Positions 33,485 through 41,388 of a stretch of DNA of 64,000 nucleotides are shown one piece after another. The notes beneath the pieces were generated by a model, which was given only the letters and a program-made list of their open reading frames with translations, searched no databases and was not told where the DNA came from. The stretch's first letter is position 1. The number at the start of each line of letters is the position of its first letter. The position numbers and the translations under genes were made by a program. The DNA is from Nitrososphaera sp. (GTDB lineage Archaea > Thermoproteota > Nitrososphaeria > Nitrososphaerales > Nitrososphaeraceae): the NCBI GenBank assembly GCA_039938515.1, contig JBDUUL010000017.1, positions 1 through 64,000 on the forward strand, given 5' to 3'.

Positions 33485-33586
33485 TTGTTGGATTCAGAAA
33501 TAATAGCAGCATTCATTCTTACGCTTGCCGTGTCGGCCGCGGCCCTGACGTATTCGCTTCTAAAGGCTGAAGACCAGCCCAAATAG
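33485..33586 (+). CDS. kdpF: KdpF-like microprotein
   Basis: A 33-residue ORF starting two bases after the kdpC stop: a short acidic N-terminus (MLDSEIIA), one membrane helix (AAFILTLAVSAAALTYSLL) and KAEDQPK. This copies KdpF in size, topology and the Y-x-L-L-x-x-E pattern at the helix end. KdpF stabilises the KdpABC complex and is normally encoded before kdpA; here it would be last in the operon. TTG at 33485 or 33488 is the start. The identification rests on pattern and position, not on a database match. Confidence 0.6.
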   Translation: MLDSEIIAAFILTLAVSAAALTYSLLKAEDQPK

Positions 33587-33654
33587 CCGAGAATGGTCGA
33601 TCCTGCAGGTTCTGATAACCAGCCAAGGCCAGAATGCTTATTCTGCCAGCGGCT

Positions 33655-35529
33655 TTATGCCGCTTCAGAGTTTGTTTTTTGCCGGGTAGAAACTTCCGAA
33701 GATTCAGCCTGACCAATCCAGTTCTGCGCTGCGCTCCCAGCCGTTCCTGATGGGTAAGAGTTTTGTTGTCTGGCATCCAGCGGTGATGAAGGTTCTCCGA
33801 TTGTCGTCTCGCCTAACGCGCTCTTTCTTGACCTTGCAAGCGTTCCAAAGAAATTGTAAACAAATACTAGCTGCGCAAAGCCTACTGTTAACGCAAAGAA
33901 CAGCAACCATGGCAGCGCCCATGAGAACTCGTCAGGGACTACTGCCTCCCTTCGGATAAAGCCTGCAAACCCAAGATAGGTAAACATCAGGGCAAGGCCA
34001 AACCCTCCAAAGACGGTCAGTCCGAGATGTATATAACCGAGTCCTGGGCTTAGACGCCTCTTTGTAAGGGCAGGAACGACGGAGTAGATTATTCCAAGGC
34101 CAAGTAGCACGCTTCCCATCAGGAGCACAAGGTGGATGTGCCCGACGACATTTAGCGTGTTATGTAGGTACGCATTCGTGCCCCACCACCCAGTCTCCAC
34201 TCCCGTAAAGCCCCCAAAAGCCCAGCCCGCTATTCCGGCCACAATAAACACCGAGGTGATGTTCCACCTTATTCTTGACCTAAAGATGTACATCATTATT
34301 GTCATGATGGTCAATCCTGACGGAAACACTATGCCAAAACTCGATATCTGCGAAAGCGTCTGGAGCCACACAGGATTTGGCAGGTCCTGGTACAGGTGGT
34401 GTGAAAAGACTCCCATTGTAAACATAAAATAAAACGGCCATGGTCTGTACGCCCATCTGTCATACGGCACTATTTTCCTTGCATACCTGGGGATGAAATA
34501 GTAGGCTGCTCCAAGGAACGAAAAGAGCGTAAAGTATACTATCGGGTGACCAAAAAACCACCATGCGTCCTTTGTGAGAAGCCAGTTTATCTGAAAATTT
34601 GGATTCATGAGATAGGAATACCCGTTGGCAAGCTGGATAAAGAGGCCAATGTTTCCTAGCAGCTGGACAAGCGAGTTTACGAAAATTCCGACGACAACAA
34701 TTGATACTGCGGGCACGTGTCTCCTTTTTTGAATCGGGAGCCACGCCGAAATTCCAAGAACCGACGCCCAGCGAACAGCTGACGGGATATTTACCGAGTC
34801 CAGATAGTCCGGCGAGCCATGATCAGCGCCTGTGTCGGAAAGAGGGACGCTTTCTCTAGGTCCTGCCTGGCGCAGTTCTGCAGGCGAACTGGAAGCAGTA
34901 GTCGTTGCCTTGTGGCGAGAGCTGTAGTCCTCCTCGCTGCGCTGCACGCCGGCCGCAATCTTGCCAGTTAGCACAGTTGCAATTACGTCTAGCGAGAACA
35001 GCGTCAAGGAAATTCCAATGAGGGTGTCTGCTGCCAGAAAAATTGCAGCGGCTAGGGTGGACCAGCCTCCGTTGCCCGGATGAAAGGGCAGGGGCATAAG
35101 GTCATACCATCCTCCTCCAAAGAGCATGACTCCTGACAGGATAAGCAATATCGCCCCGGAATTCATCGTGATAAACGACCAGACTGCCACCTTCATGCTC
35201 CTTAGCGGCTTTTTCGCAAACTTGCTGAGGAGATAGTAGCTCAGCCCGAGGACAAGCATCGACGCAAACCCAAAGAACATGAGCTGACCGTGAACGGTAA
35301 GAGCGGCATAGAAAACGCCGGCGGTCTGTTGCGCATTGCCCGAAGCAAGCAAGACCTTTGACTGGATCACGCGCATTACTATCGCAAGCGAACCGGCGAT
35401 GACAAAGTAAATAATCGCCGAGACGATAAACATCGTGACAAGATTGGAAAGCTCTTTTGTGATCTCGTAGCGCGGAATCGGACTCTCTTCATCTTTGTAT
35501 TTTTCACTTTTCCGGTCAAGGCTCGCCAT
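33655..35529 (-). CDS. coxA: Heme-copper oxygen reductase subunit I (B-type, ba3-like)
   Basis: The catalytic subunit of a terminal oxidase that reduces O2 to water and pumps protons. Low-spin heme and binuclear-centre ligands are visible: His80 (TVHGQLMFFGF), CuB His328 and the cross-linked Tyr332 in GHPIVYF, the His377-His378 pair in FSHHLY, and His464/His466 in VVGHIHLV. HPIVY instead of HPEVY points to the B family. An unusual hydrophilic stretch, residues about 195-250, rich in Ser/Thr/Ala, interrupts the membrane core, and the C-terminus has about 60 polar residues. The ATG at 35529 is fixed by GGAGG seven bases upstream. It follows subunit II by 16 bp. Confidence 0.92.
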   Translation of the reverse strand: MASLDRKSEKYKDEESPIPRYEITKELSNLVTMFIVSAIIYFVIAGSLAIVMRVIQSKVLLASGNAQQTAGVFYAALTVHGQLMFFGFASMLVLGLSYYLLSKFAKKPLRSMKVAVWSFITMNSGAILLILSGVMLFGGGWYDLMPLPFHPGNGGWSTLAAAIFLAADTLIGISLTLFSLDVIATVLTGKIAAGVQRSEEDYSSRHKATTTASSSPAELRQAGPRESVPLSDTGADHGSPDYLDSVNIPSAVRWASVLGISAWLPIQKRRHVPAVSIVVVGIFVNSLVQLLGNIGLFIQLANGYSYLMNPNFQINWLLTKDAWWFFGHPIVYFTLFSFLGAAYYFIPRYARKIVPYDRWAYRPWPFYFMFTMGVFSHHLYQDLPNPVWLQTLSQISSFGIVFPSGLTIMTIMMYIFRSRIRWNITSVFIVAGIAGWAFGGFTGVETGWWGTNAYLHNTLNVVGHIHLVLLMGSVLLGLGIIYSVVPALTKRRLSPGLGYIHLGLTVFGGFGLALMFTYLGFAGFIRREAVVPDEFSWALPWLLFFALTVGFAQLVFVYNFFGTLARSRKSALGETTIGEPSSPLDARQQNSYPSGTAGSAAQNWIGQAESSEVSTRQKTNSEAA

Positions 35530-35545
35530 TGCTATTCCTCCACTT

Positions 35546-36304
35546 TCAAGAAGCGTAGATGGTAACCTGCGAGACCATGAAGGGGTGGTTCCAGCCGCAG
35601 TACTCAAGACATCTTATCGTATATGTGCCCGGCTTTGTGAAAGTGTAGTAGGCAACATTGTCAAATCCCGGAACTACTTGCATCTGCATCAGCGGGCTAT
35701 CCATGCTCTTGTTGCTTGCAAGCACCGAAAAACCATGGTTGACGTCGATGGATCTTGCAACGAACTTGACTGTCTCATTTACCTTGACATGAACCTGCTT
35801 TGCAGCTCCGTTAGGGCCTGTGGCCTGTTCAAAGGCGCTTGCGCCGGCATGCGCCGGTTTTGCCTCGGCAGCTGGCGTCTGCTGCGACCAAGTCGGACCG
35901 GTGCCGTAGCCTCCATCCTCTAGCATCCAGAACCACTGACCTGCCGTAACGTATACTGTGTGGACATGCGAAGGGTCAGACATTGCCTCCGAGTATGCAG
36001 CCGGGGGCATCCATGGGAGCCCGAGAGTCCAGAGCCACACGAGCATCCCTGCAACGAATATGGCCCAGTACCTCTCCGCGTGGTACTTGTTGAGCTTGTA
36101 CTTTAACGAGTTCTCTCCCTGCAGCGCGGCGTGCTTTGTAGACAGCGCAACATAGACAAAGAAACCGGTTGCCAGAATAATCGCTGTTGTCAGAACTTGA
36201 ACCAGCCAGGGAACGCCGTACCCCCAGTCTGCCGCAAGACGAACGTTTGCAAAAGCATTTTGCGCCAAGCTTGTAGCGGCGAAAACAAGGTGATCAAATA
36301 CCAT
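35546..36304 (-). CDS. coxB: Heme-copper oxidase subunit II with CuA site
   Basis: A 252-residue electron-entry subunit. Two membrane helices (about 31-54 and 79-98) are followed by an outside cupredoxin-fold domain with a complete CuA site: His in DVNHGFSV and the CLEYCGWNHPFM cluster (two Cys, His, Met and the bridging Glu position). An alanine/proline-rich insert (AAEAKPAHAGASA) sits inside the domain. CuA presence means its donor is a soluble-type carrier such as a cupredoxin, not a quinol. It is cotranscribed with subunit I and diverges from the cupredoxin-quinoprotein gene. Confidence 0.93.
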   Translation of the reverse strand: MVFDHLVFAATSLAQNAFANVRLAADWGYGVPWLVQVLTTAIILATGFFVYVALSTKHAALQGENSLKYKLNKYHAERYWAIFVAGMLVWLWTLGLPWMPPAAYSEAMSDPSHVHTVYVTAGQWFWMLEDGGYGTGPTWSQQTPAAEAKPAHAGASAFEQATGPNGAAKQVHVKVNETVKFVARSIDVNHGFSVLASNKSMDSPLMQMQVVPGFDNVAYYTFTKPGTYTIRCLEYCGWNHPFMVSQVTIYAS

Positions 36305-36583
36305 TCAGCAAACCACCGCTGACCAATTCAAAAAACGCGGTGCGCCTTTGTATTAACGAATTTGCAACCAATATTCTATGGGTTGCTTACCAAACAGCCG
36401 TACTTGTCGCGCTGAAAGTGTCGGGTTTTCAGCGTCTCCTAAAGGATGGCCATGTCAGGGAAAGTATTATACCGAAAACTTACACAGAACAAGAACGTAC
36501 GAAAACTAACAATAACAACGGTTTGCTATGCGTTAATACTTTAAGAGACGAGCTTTGTTGTGGTTTCTCTTTCTTCACAGGTC

Positions 36584-39343
36584 ATGCTTGGAATCGGCAT
36601 TGCATTGGCCGCAGCAGCTATTGCTTCAATATTTGTCACCACTGCTGCAGGACAGAATCAGAATTCTGGCGGCCAGCAGCAGCCCCGATCATCCGGATCA
36701 GGGGGACAGACTCAGACTTCCTCGAGTTCCAACTCTTCTCAGTCGAGCTCAGGCAGCGGAGCGACATCCACGATAACGATCGTGCAGGGCGCGGCCTCGC
36801 AGCAGGGCCAAAAGTCCTACGACCCAGATCCGGCAAATGTTCAACCCGGTTCAAAGGTGACATGGCAGAACAAGGATTCTGCCCCACACACCGCGACAGC
36901 CGATGATAACTCGTTTGATACGGGCACTATACAGCCCGGAGCCACAGGTCAGGCCATGATAAAAAGTCAGGGCAAGATTCCCTATCATTGCACTATTCAT
37001 CCGTTTATGCATGGAACACTGCAAGCCGGCCAGGGTGGCGGGAGCGGCGGCAACAACAGTTCGACCACATCCGCAGCCCAGCAAGGAGACTCGTCATCTT
37101 CTAGTACGTCAGGCAATACTTCTGGCAGCGTCCAAGCCGGGGGATCCGGCTCTTCAGTCGTCCAGGCTCTGAAGCAGACAGACGACTCCCTTGTCAAGGC
37201 ACTTCAGCTGTCACTCCAGCAGATGGGCAGCGGAGGAGCTTCCGCAAGCCAGCAGCCATCGCAAACTGGCGCCTCTTCCAATCAGTCTACAACTTCAGCA
37301 GCATCGCAGGGTAACCAGAGTTCTGCAGGCTCGCAGCAGTCAGGCGGCAGTACAAGCACCATCGAGATACCACAGGGGGCTGTCTCTGCAAAGAGTGGCG
37401 GCTATTACGCACCTGCCTCCGCCAAGGTCTCAGCCGGGAAGGTGACATGGGACAACAAGGACAGCGTTCCCCACACCGCGACAGCCGACGACAACTCGTT
37501 TGACACCGGGACAATAGAGCCCGGGGCCTCCGGCTCGGCAACGATAAAGGCTGCTGCGGGCAGCGGATCCATATCCTACCACTGCACCATCCATCCGTGG
37601 ATGAAGGCAACGCTCACGCTCGGTGCAGGCGGTACGAACGGTTCGGGCAGCAATAATCAGACCTCCACTTCGTCAGCCTCGGGCGGACAGCAGAACCAGA
37701 CAATGAGAAAAACCGCAACCGTTTACACCCTGGTCCCGCCGGCAGCATCTACCTCGTTTGGTACTGAACCCGAGCACAAGAACGACTGGGTGACAACCTA
37801 CCACGATATCTATGGCACAAGGTCGAGTCAGCAGACAATCATTGGAAAGGATAACGTCAACCAGCTTCAGGCAAAGTGGATTTTCCACAGCGATTTCCCG
37901 ATCGAAAGCCCCGCGCTGATTGTCGGTGACAGGGCGTATGCGATAGACAATGCAATGCGCGTCTTTGCAATCGACATGAGCAACGGCTCTAACCTGTGGA
38001 TGTTCGACCCCGGCGTGGCAGGCCAGCAGAGCCAGCAGCTTCCACGGGGTACGTTTGCCCACGGCATAACTTACGACAACGGAGTCATTTTCGCCCCGAC
38101 AGGAGCTAATGCCACAGTGGTGGCGCTAAACGCAACAGACGGCAAACTCATGTGGCAATCGGCGGCCATAGGTGATCCTACCTTGGGCTACAGGGAGCCT
38201 GCGCCTCCTATAGTCTGGAAGAACTATGTGATAGCTGGTTCCGCACTTGGAGACGAGCCTCCCTTTGGCGCTCTACAAGGCAGGATCGTAGCGCTAAACA
38301 GGACCAATGGAGACGTGATCTGGAACATGTCGACCACCGCAGGTGCATGGGTCCACGGCGACAATTCCACAAAGAACGGAGGATCTATGGTATGGTCGGG
38401 CGGTTCACTTGACCCGCACAGCGGCATACTCTACATCCCAACCGGCAATTCCTCTCCAGACTTTAACGACACTGGCAGGCCGCGTCCGAACAACTATACC
38501 AGCTCCATTATTGCAGTCGACGTCAAGAGCGGACACATGCTCTGGGCAACGCCGTTTGTAACAGACGACACTCACGACTGGGATACGGCTTGGGGCACGA
38601 GCATAGCCAATGTAACGGCACTAAACAGCACGAGCGGGCTAAATTCGAGCGAGCAGCTGGTCATGGGACAGACCAAGCGCGGCGACCTCTTTGCACTTGA
38701 CTCAAGCAATGGAAAGGTTGTGTGGAATGACACGGTGGGCGTGAAGTACAATATCGATGCCAAGCCGTCAGCGCAGGGCAGCGGAACTGTTTGGCCGGGG
38801 ACTCAGTACGGAGTGGAAGCATACCATGCAAATGACAACAGCACGGTTTACGCGGCCGTAAGCAACATGGGCTTTAACTTTTTTGTCCACGGCTCAAGCG
38901 GGAACGTCGTACCGGCCTTTGACTCGATAAAGAACGGGGTGGGGAACGGGACAATAACTGCCGTGGACATGGCCACAGGCAAAATAAAGTGGGTGCACCC
39001 GACGGACTTTCCGACGTGGGCTTCCCCCGCGGTTAGCAACGGAGTTGTCTTTTCCGGCCACATTACAGCCACGGGAACACCCTATTCGTACAACGACTTT
39101 GGCGCGCCTTCCAAAACGCCACTGAACCCGTCAGGTGTCGTGATAGCACTTGACAAGGATACGGGCAAGGAGCTGTGGGAGTTCAACGTTGGTGCGCCTC
39201 TCGGAGTCGGCGGGCCATCTCTCGGACACGGGATGCTGCTGGTGACAACCGGAAGTCCGGCCGAAGTCGAGGCTAACAAGGGAGGAGACATTGTAGCCTT
39301 CGGGCTGCCGTCCACGAGTCAGACTACAACCGCCAGCAAGTAA
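36584..39343 (+). CDS. Secreted double-cupredoxin/PQQ-type beta-propeller fusion
   Basis: A 919-residue extracytoplasmic protein. Signal/anchor helix (MLGIGIALAAAAIAS), Ser/Gly/Gln-rich linkers (about 25-60, 145-255 and 348-378), and two cupredoxin domains with full type-1 copper ligands: His102/Cys136/His139/Met142 and His297/Cys334/His337/Met340. Residues about 385-915 form a quinoprotein dehydrogenase-like propeller (DWVTTYHDIYGTR, VVALNATDGKLMW, repeated D-x-x-[NT]-G-x-x-x-W blades, GNSSPDFNDTG and THDWDTAW near 662, matching the catalytic-Asp region of PQQ alcohol dehydrogenases). The vicinal Cys pair of methanol dehydrogenases is absent. The substrate and whether PQQ is bound are unknown. 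The ATG fits the signal helix; GTG 36560 is an alternative. Confidence 0.85.
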   Translation: MLGIGIALAAAAIASIFVTTAAGQNQNSGGQQQPRSSGSGGQTQTSSSSNSSQSSSGSGATSTITIVQGAASQQGQKSYDPDPANVQPGSKVTWQNKDSAPHTATADDNSFDTGTIQPGATGQAMIKSQGKIPYHCTIHPFMHGTLQAGQGGGSGGNNSSTTSAAQQGDSSSSSTSGNTSGSVQAGGSGSSVVQALKQTDDSLVKALQLSLQQMGSGGASASQQPSQTGASSNQSTTSAASQGNQSSAGSQQSGGSTSTIEIPQGAVSAKSGGYYAPASAKVSAGKVTWDNKDSVPHTATADDNSFDTGTIEPGASGSATIKAAAGSGSISYHCTIHPWMKATLTLGAGGTNGSGSNNQTSTSSASGGQQNQTMRKTATVYTLVPPAASTSFGTEPEHKNDWVTTYHDIYGTRSSQQTIIGKDNVNQLQAKWIFHSDFPIESPALIVGDRAYAIDNAMRVFAIDMSNGSNLWMFDPGVAGQQSQQLPRGTFAHGITYDNGVIFAPTGANATVVALNATDGKLMWQSAAIGDPTLGYREPAPPIVWKNYVIAGSALGDEPPFGALQGRIVALNRTNGDVIWNMSTTAGAWVHGDNSTKNGGSMVWSGGSLDPHSGILYIPTGNSSPDFNDTGRPRPNNYTSSIIAVDVKSGHMLWATPFVTDDTHDWDTAWGTSIANVTALNSTSGLNSSEQLVMGQTKRGDLFALDSSNGKVVWNDTVGVKYNIDAKPSAQGSGTVWPGTQYGVEAYHANDNSTVYAAVSNMGFNFFVHGSSGNVVPAFDSIKNGVGNGTITAVDMATGKIKWVHPTDFPTWASPAVSNGVVFSGHITATGTPYSYNDFGAPSKTPLNPSGVVIALDKDTGKELWEFNVGAPLGVGGPSLGHGMLLVTTGSPAEVEANKGGDIVAFGLPSTSQTTTASK

Positions 39344-39351
39344 CAGGAAAC

Positions 39352-39388
39352 GGGGAGCTTCCGCGCAGGAAGCCCCCTGTCTTTTTTT
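39352..39388 (+). terminator. Strong hairpin/T-tract terminator after the quinoprotein gene
   Basis: GGGGAGCTTCC pairs with GGAAGCCCCC across a five-base loop, followed after TGTC by seven consecutive T. It begins 9 bp after the stop codon. Confidence 0.75.
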
Positions 39389-39565
39389 CTCGACATGCAT
39401 CAGAAAACAGGGCAATGAGTTTTTGCGGATTTTGGTCAGGCTCTGCCGAGTCTTGTTAACGAAAAATTTGCTAGAACTGTACTATTATAGAAAATACCTG
39501 CAACAAAACGTGGAAAAAGATGAAAACCTACTATAGTTTTATACCCGATAACACTTGTTCAAACA

Positions 39566-40717
39566 ATGGATACGAAAAATATTCTCACCCCGTCAATAAT
39601 GGTCGTGCTGGCCGTGTCGCTTTTGCTAGCTCCGGCCGCCGGTAGCGGCGGCAGCCAGAACGCGGCAGCCTCAGTAGGCGGCACCCAGAAGAGCAACGCA
39701 GTGGGAGTCTTTGCATGGATATTTGACTGGAATCCCGCATCAGGGATGTGGCTCAAAATCTATAACGAAAAACTCGCCCATCCAACGGTCCCGACGTTTA
39801 TCGCGATGAATCCTGCCAATGGGGTAGGAGCAAACAAGGTTTCAGGCTTTGTGAGCGATATCTCGCTTGAACACAAGGCCGGCGTCAAGGTCTTGGGCTA
39901 CGTCTATACAGACTATGCAAACAGGTCGCTTGCTTCCGCGGAGAACGAGACCTATTACTACAAGACATGGTATAACGTCGACGGTATAGTATACGACGAG
40001 ATGAACAATCACAATACCACCGCGGTAATGAACTATTACAGGAACCTCACTGCCTACGACCTGTCACTCGGATTGAAGTACTCTTTTGGAAATCCGGGCG
40101 ATCCAGTTCCGCGAAACATGGAAGGGATAATGAATACCACCTTTGCGTACGAAGGCTCTACCATACCGTCTGAGAGCACGCTGAAGAGCGCAACCTACTA
40201 TCCGACCTACAACAAGTCAAACTTTGCCTTTGTGGCTTACAACCAGAGTTCCACCACCGCTCCTTCAGTCAGCGCCATCAATGCAACTGCAAAGTACGTT
40301 TCTGCAATGTGGATTACGGATGGAAAGGTATACACGAAAAGTCCGAGCAATCCGTACGACCAAATCCCTACATGGGCTGATGTTGTCTTTACAACGCTGG
40401 ACCAGAACTGGGACACATCGGGCGCTCCAGCCAAGACCGGCTTTAGCCAATCAGATTCTCAGGTAACCTTCCTTGCCGAGAATCGGAGGACGTACGACCA
40501 GATTGCAGGGGCCCAAATCAGAATTGTCAACAGCAGTGGCTATTCCCTCACTTATTCCGACCCGCAGGCAGTTCAGATAAGGTCTGGCGATACCTATACT
40601 ATCACCGCACTGAACGTTTCTGGCTATACGTTTGATCACTGGTCAACGGGCGCGACATCACAGACAATTTCGGGAGTGTTTGGTGGAGACAGAGTTATTG
40701 CTGCCTTTTACAGGTGA
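39566..40717 (+). CDS. Secreted spherulin-4 family protein with C-terminal repeat domain
   Basis: A 383-residue exported protein. A signal peptide (ILTPSIMVVLAVSLLLAPAAG) leads to a TIM-barrel-like domain (about 45-280) of the spherulin-4 family: FIAMNPANGVG, AGVKVLGYVYTDYANR, then WYNVDGIVYDEM with the acidic residues expected of a glycosidase site. A fungal member, Sph3, is a GH135 enzyme cleaving galactosaminogalactan, so an exopolysaccharide hydrolase is plausible. The C-terminal 90 residues (SGYTFDHWSTGATSQTI) resemble a bacterial-repeat (InlB/BACON-like) beta domain. A TTTTATACC TATA box lies just upstream. Confidence 0.8.
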   Translation: MDTKNILTPSIMVVLAVSLLLAPAAGSGGSQNAAASVGGTQKSNAVGVFAWIFDWNPASGMWLKIYNEKLAHPTVPTFIAMNPANGVGANKVSGFVSDISLEHKAGVKVLGYVYTDYANRSLASAENETYYYKTWYNVDGIVYDEMNNHNTTAVMNYYRNLTAYDLSLGLKYSFGNPGDPVPRNMEGIMNTTFAYEGSTIPSESTLKSATYYPTYNKSNFAFVAYNQSSTTAPSVSAINATAKYVSAMWITDGKVYTKSPSNPYDQIPTWADVVFTTLDQNWDTSGAPAKTGFSQSDSQVTFLAENRRTYDQIAGAQIRIVNSSGYSLTYSDPQAVQIRSGDTYTITALNVSGYTFDHWSTGATSQTISGVFGGDRVIAAFYR

Positions 40718-40876
40718 GTGTAGACCACTTCTCCCCCTATTTTCTTTTGAAAGAATTTGATCTTGGTACTGGGGCAGTCAATTGGCGTTTGGCCATGTAT
40801 CGCCAATCTACATGACGTAATTTCGTATCCCGCGACACAGACCGATGTCTGCTAAGAATTTAGAGTGCAGGTTAAG

Positions 40877-40973
40877 CGGGCCCGGTGGGCTTCGGTCCCA
40901 CGACAACTGGCTTCGGAGGCGTGTACTTCTTTATTCAAGAATCAGCACCCTGTCCTGACTAGGCGACGGGCCC
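40877..40973 (-). tRNA. trnR: tRNA-Arg (CCG) with a 22-nt intron at position 29/30
   Basis: Minus-strand cloverleaf: acceptor GGGCCCG/CGGGCCC with discriminator G; U8; D arm GCCT...GGGT with A14, G18G19 and A21; T arm GTGGG/CCCAC. Removing plus-strand 40921-40942 (22 nt) restores a perfect anticodon stem CTGGC/GCCAG around the loop CTCCGAA, giving anticodon CCG. The removed RNA has its own TTCTT/AAGAA hairpin, in keeping with a bulge-helix-bulge intron. Without removal the anticodon stem has an A-C mismatch and a huge loop. The T loop reads ACCGAAG instead of TTCGAAT, so the universally common T54-T55 are missing. A TATA box lies 22-33 bp upstream. Confidence 0.85.
40921..40942 (-). other. 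Predicted non-canonical tRNA intron
   Basis: The 22-nt insert falls between positions 29 and 30 in the anticodon stem rather than at the usual 37/38. Its ends can form the two bulges of a bulge-helix-bulge around the TTCTT/AAGAA helix. Cleavage would need the archaeal tRNA splicing endonuclease. Confidence 0.65.
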
Positions 40974-40994
40974 TTTCCGTTACAATATCAAAGC

Positions 40995-41006
40995 AGTATA
41001 TGAAAT
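40995..41006 (-). promoter_or_regulatory. TATA box of tRNA-Arg
   Basis: The minus strand reads ATTTCATATACT, centred about 27 bp upstream of the mature tRNA 5' end, as expected for an archaeal tRNA gene. Confidence 0.45.
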
Positions 41007-41082
41007 ATTGGAATTCTAATCTGCATGGAGCAACACGAGAGAAAACGATTATCAACCTATAATGCGATGCTGCATATAGGAA

Positions 41083-41352
41083 TTGAGAAGGTCCATCGTT
41101 CTTGCAGGGATTGCAATTGTCGCCATCGCCAAGATTTTAATTGTAAAATACCTGTTTTTTGACCAGCCTGCATATGAGAAATGCCTCGCGGGCAACTCAC
41201 CGCCGGGCACGATTTCAGGCCAGCTGCTGGTCTCGTGCGGCCAAGACCCGATTCTCACGTTGATAATTGGCTGGGTGGTTGTCGCTGTCGGCGCTGTAGT
41301 ACTTATCATGGGCTTGAGGGCTGACAGCATCCCAAGGTCGAGGTACGTCTAA
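41083..41352 (+). CDS. Small two-span membrane protein
   Basis: An 89-residue protein with two helices (IVLAGIAIVAIAKILIV and LIIGWVVVAVGAVVLIM) joined by a loop with two cysteines (KCLAGNSPPG, VSCGQDP) that would face outside and could form a disulfide. The start is TTG at 41083. It is convergent with the histidine kinase gene that follows. Family not recognised. Confidence 0.6.
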   Translation: MRRSIVLAGIAIVAIAKILIVKYLFFDQPAYEKCLAGNSPPGTISGQLLVSCGQDPILTLIIGWVVVAVGAVVLIMGLRADSIPRSRYV

Positions 41353-41388
41353 TGCTATCCTTCTGTAAATAATGATGAGTTTTGACTA

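Noticed and set aside
36340-36906. 188-codon plus-strand frame
   Set aside because: Covers the oxidase/quinoprotein promoter region and runs out of frame into the quinoprotein gene; no motif.
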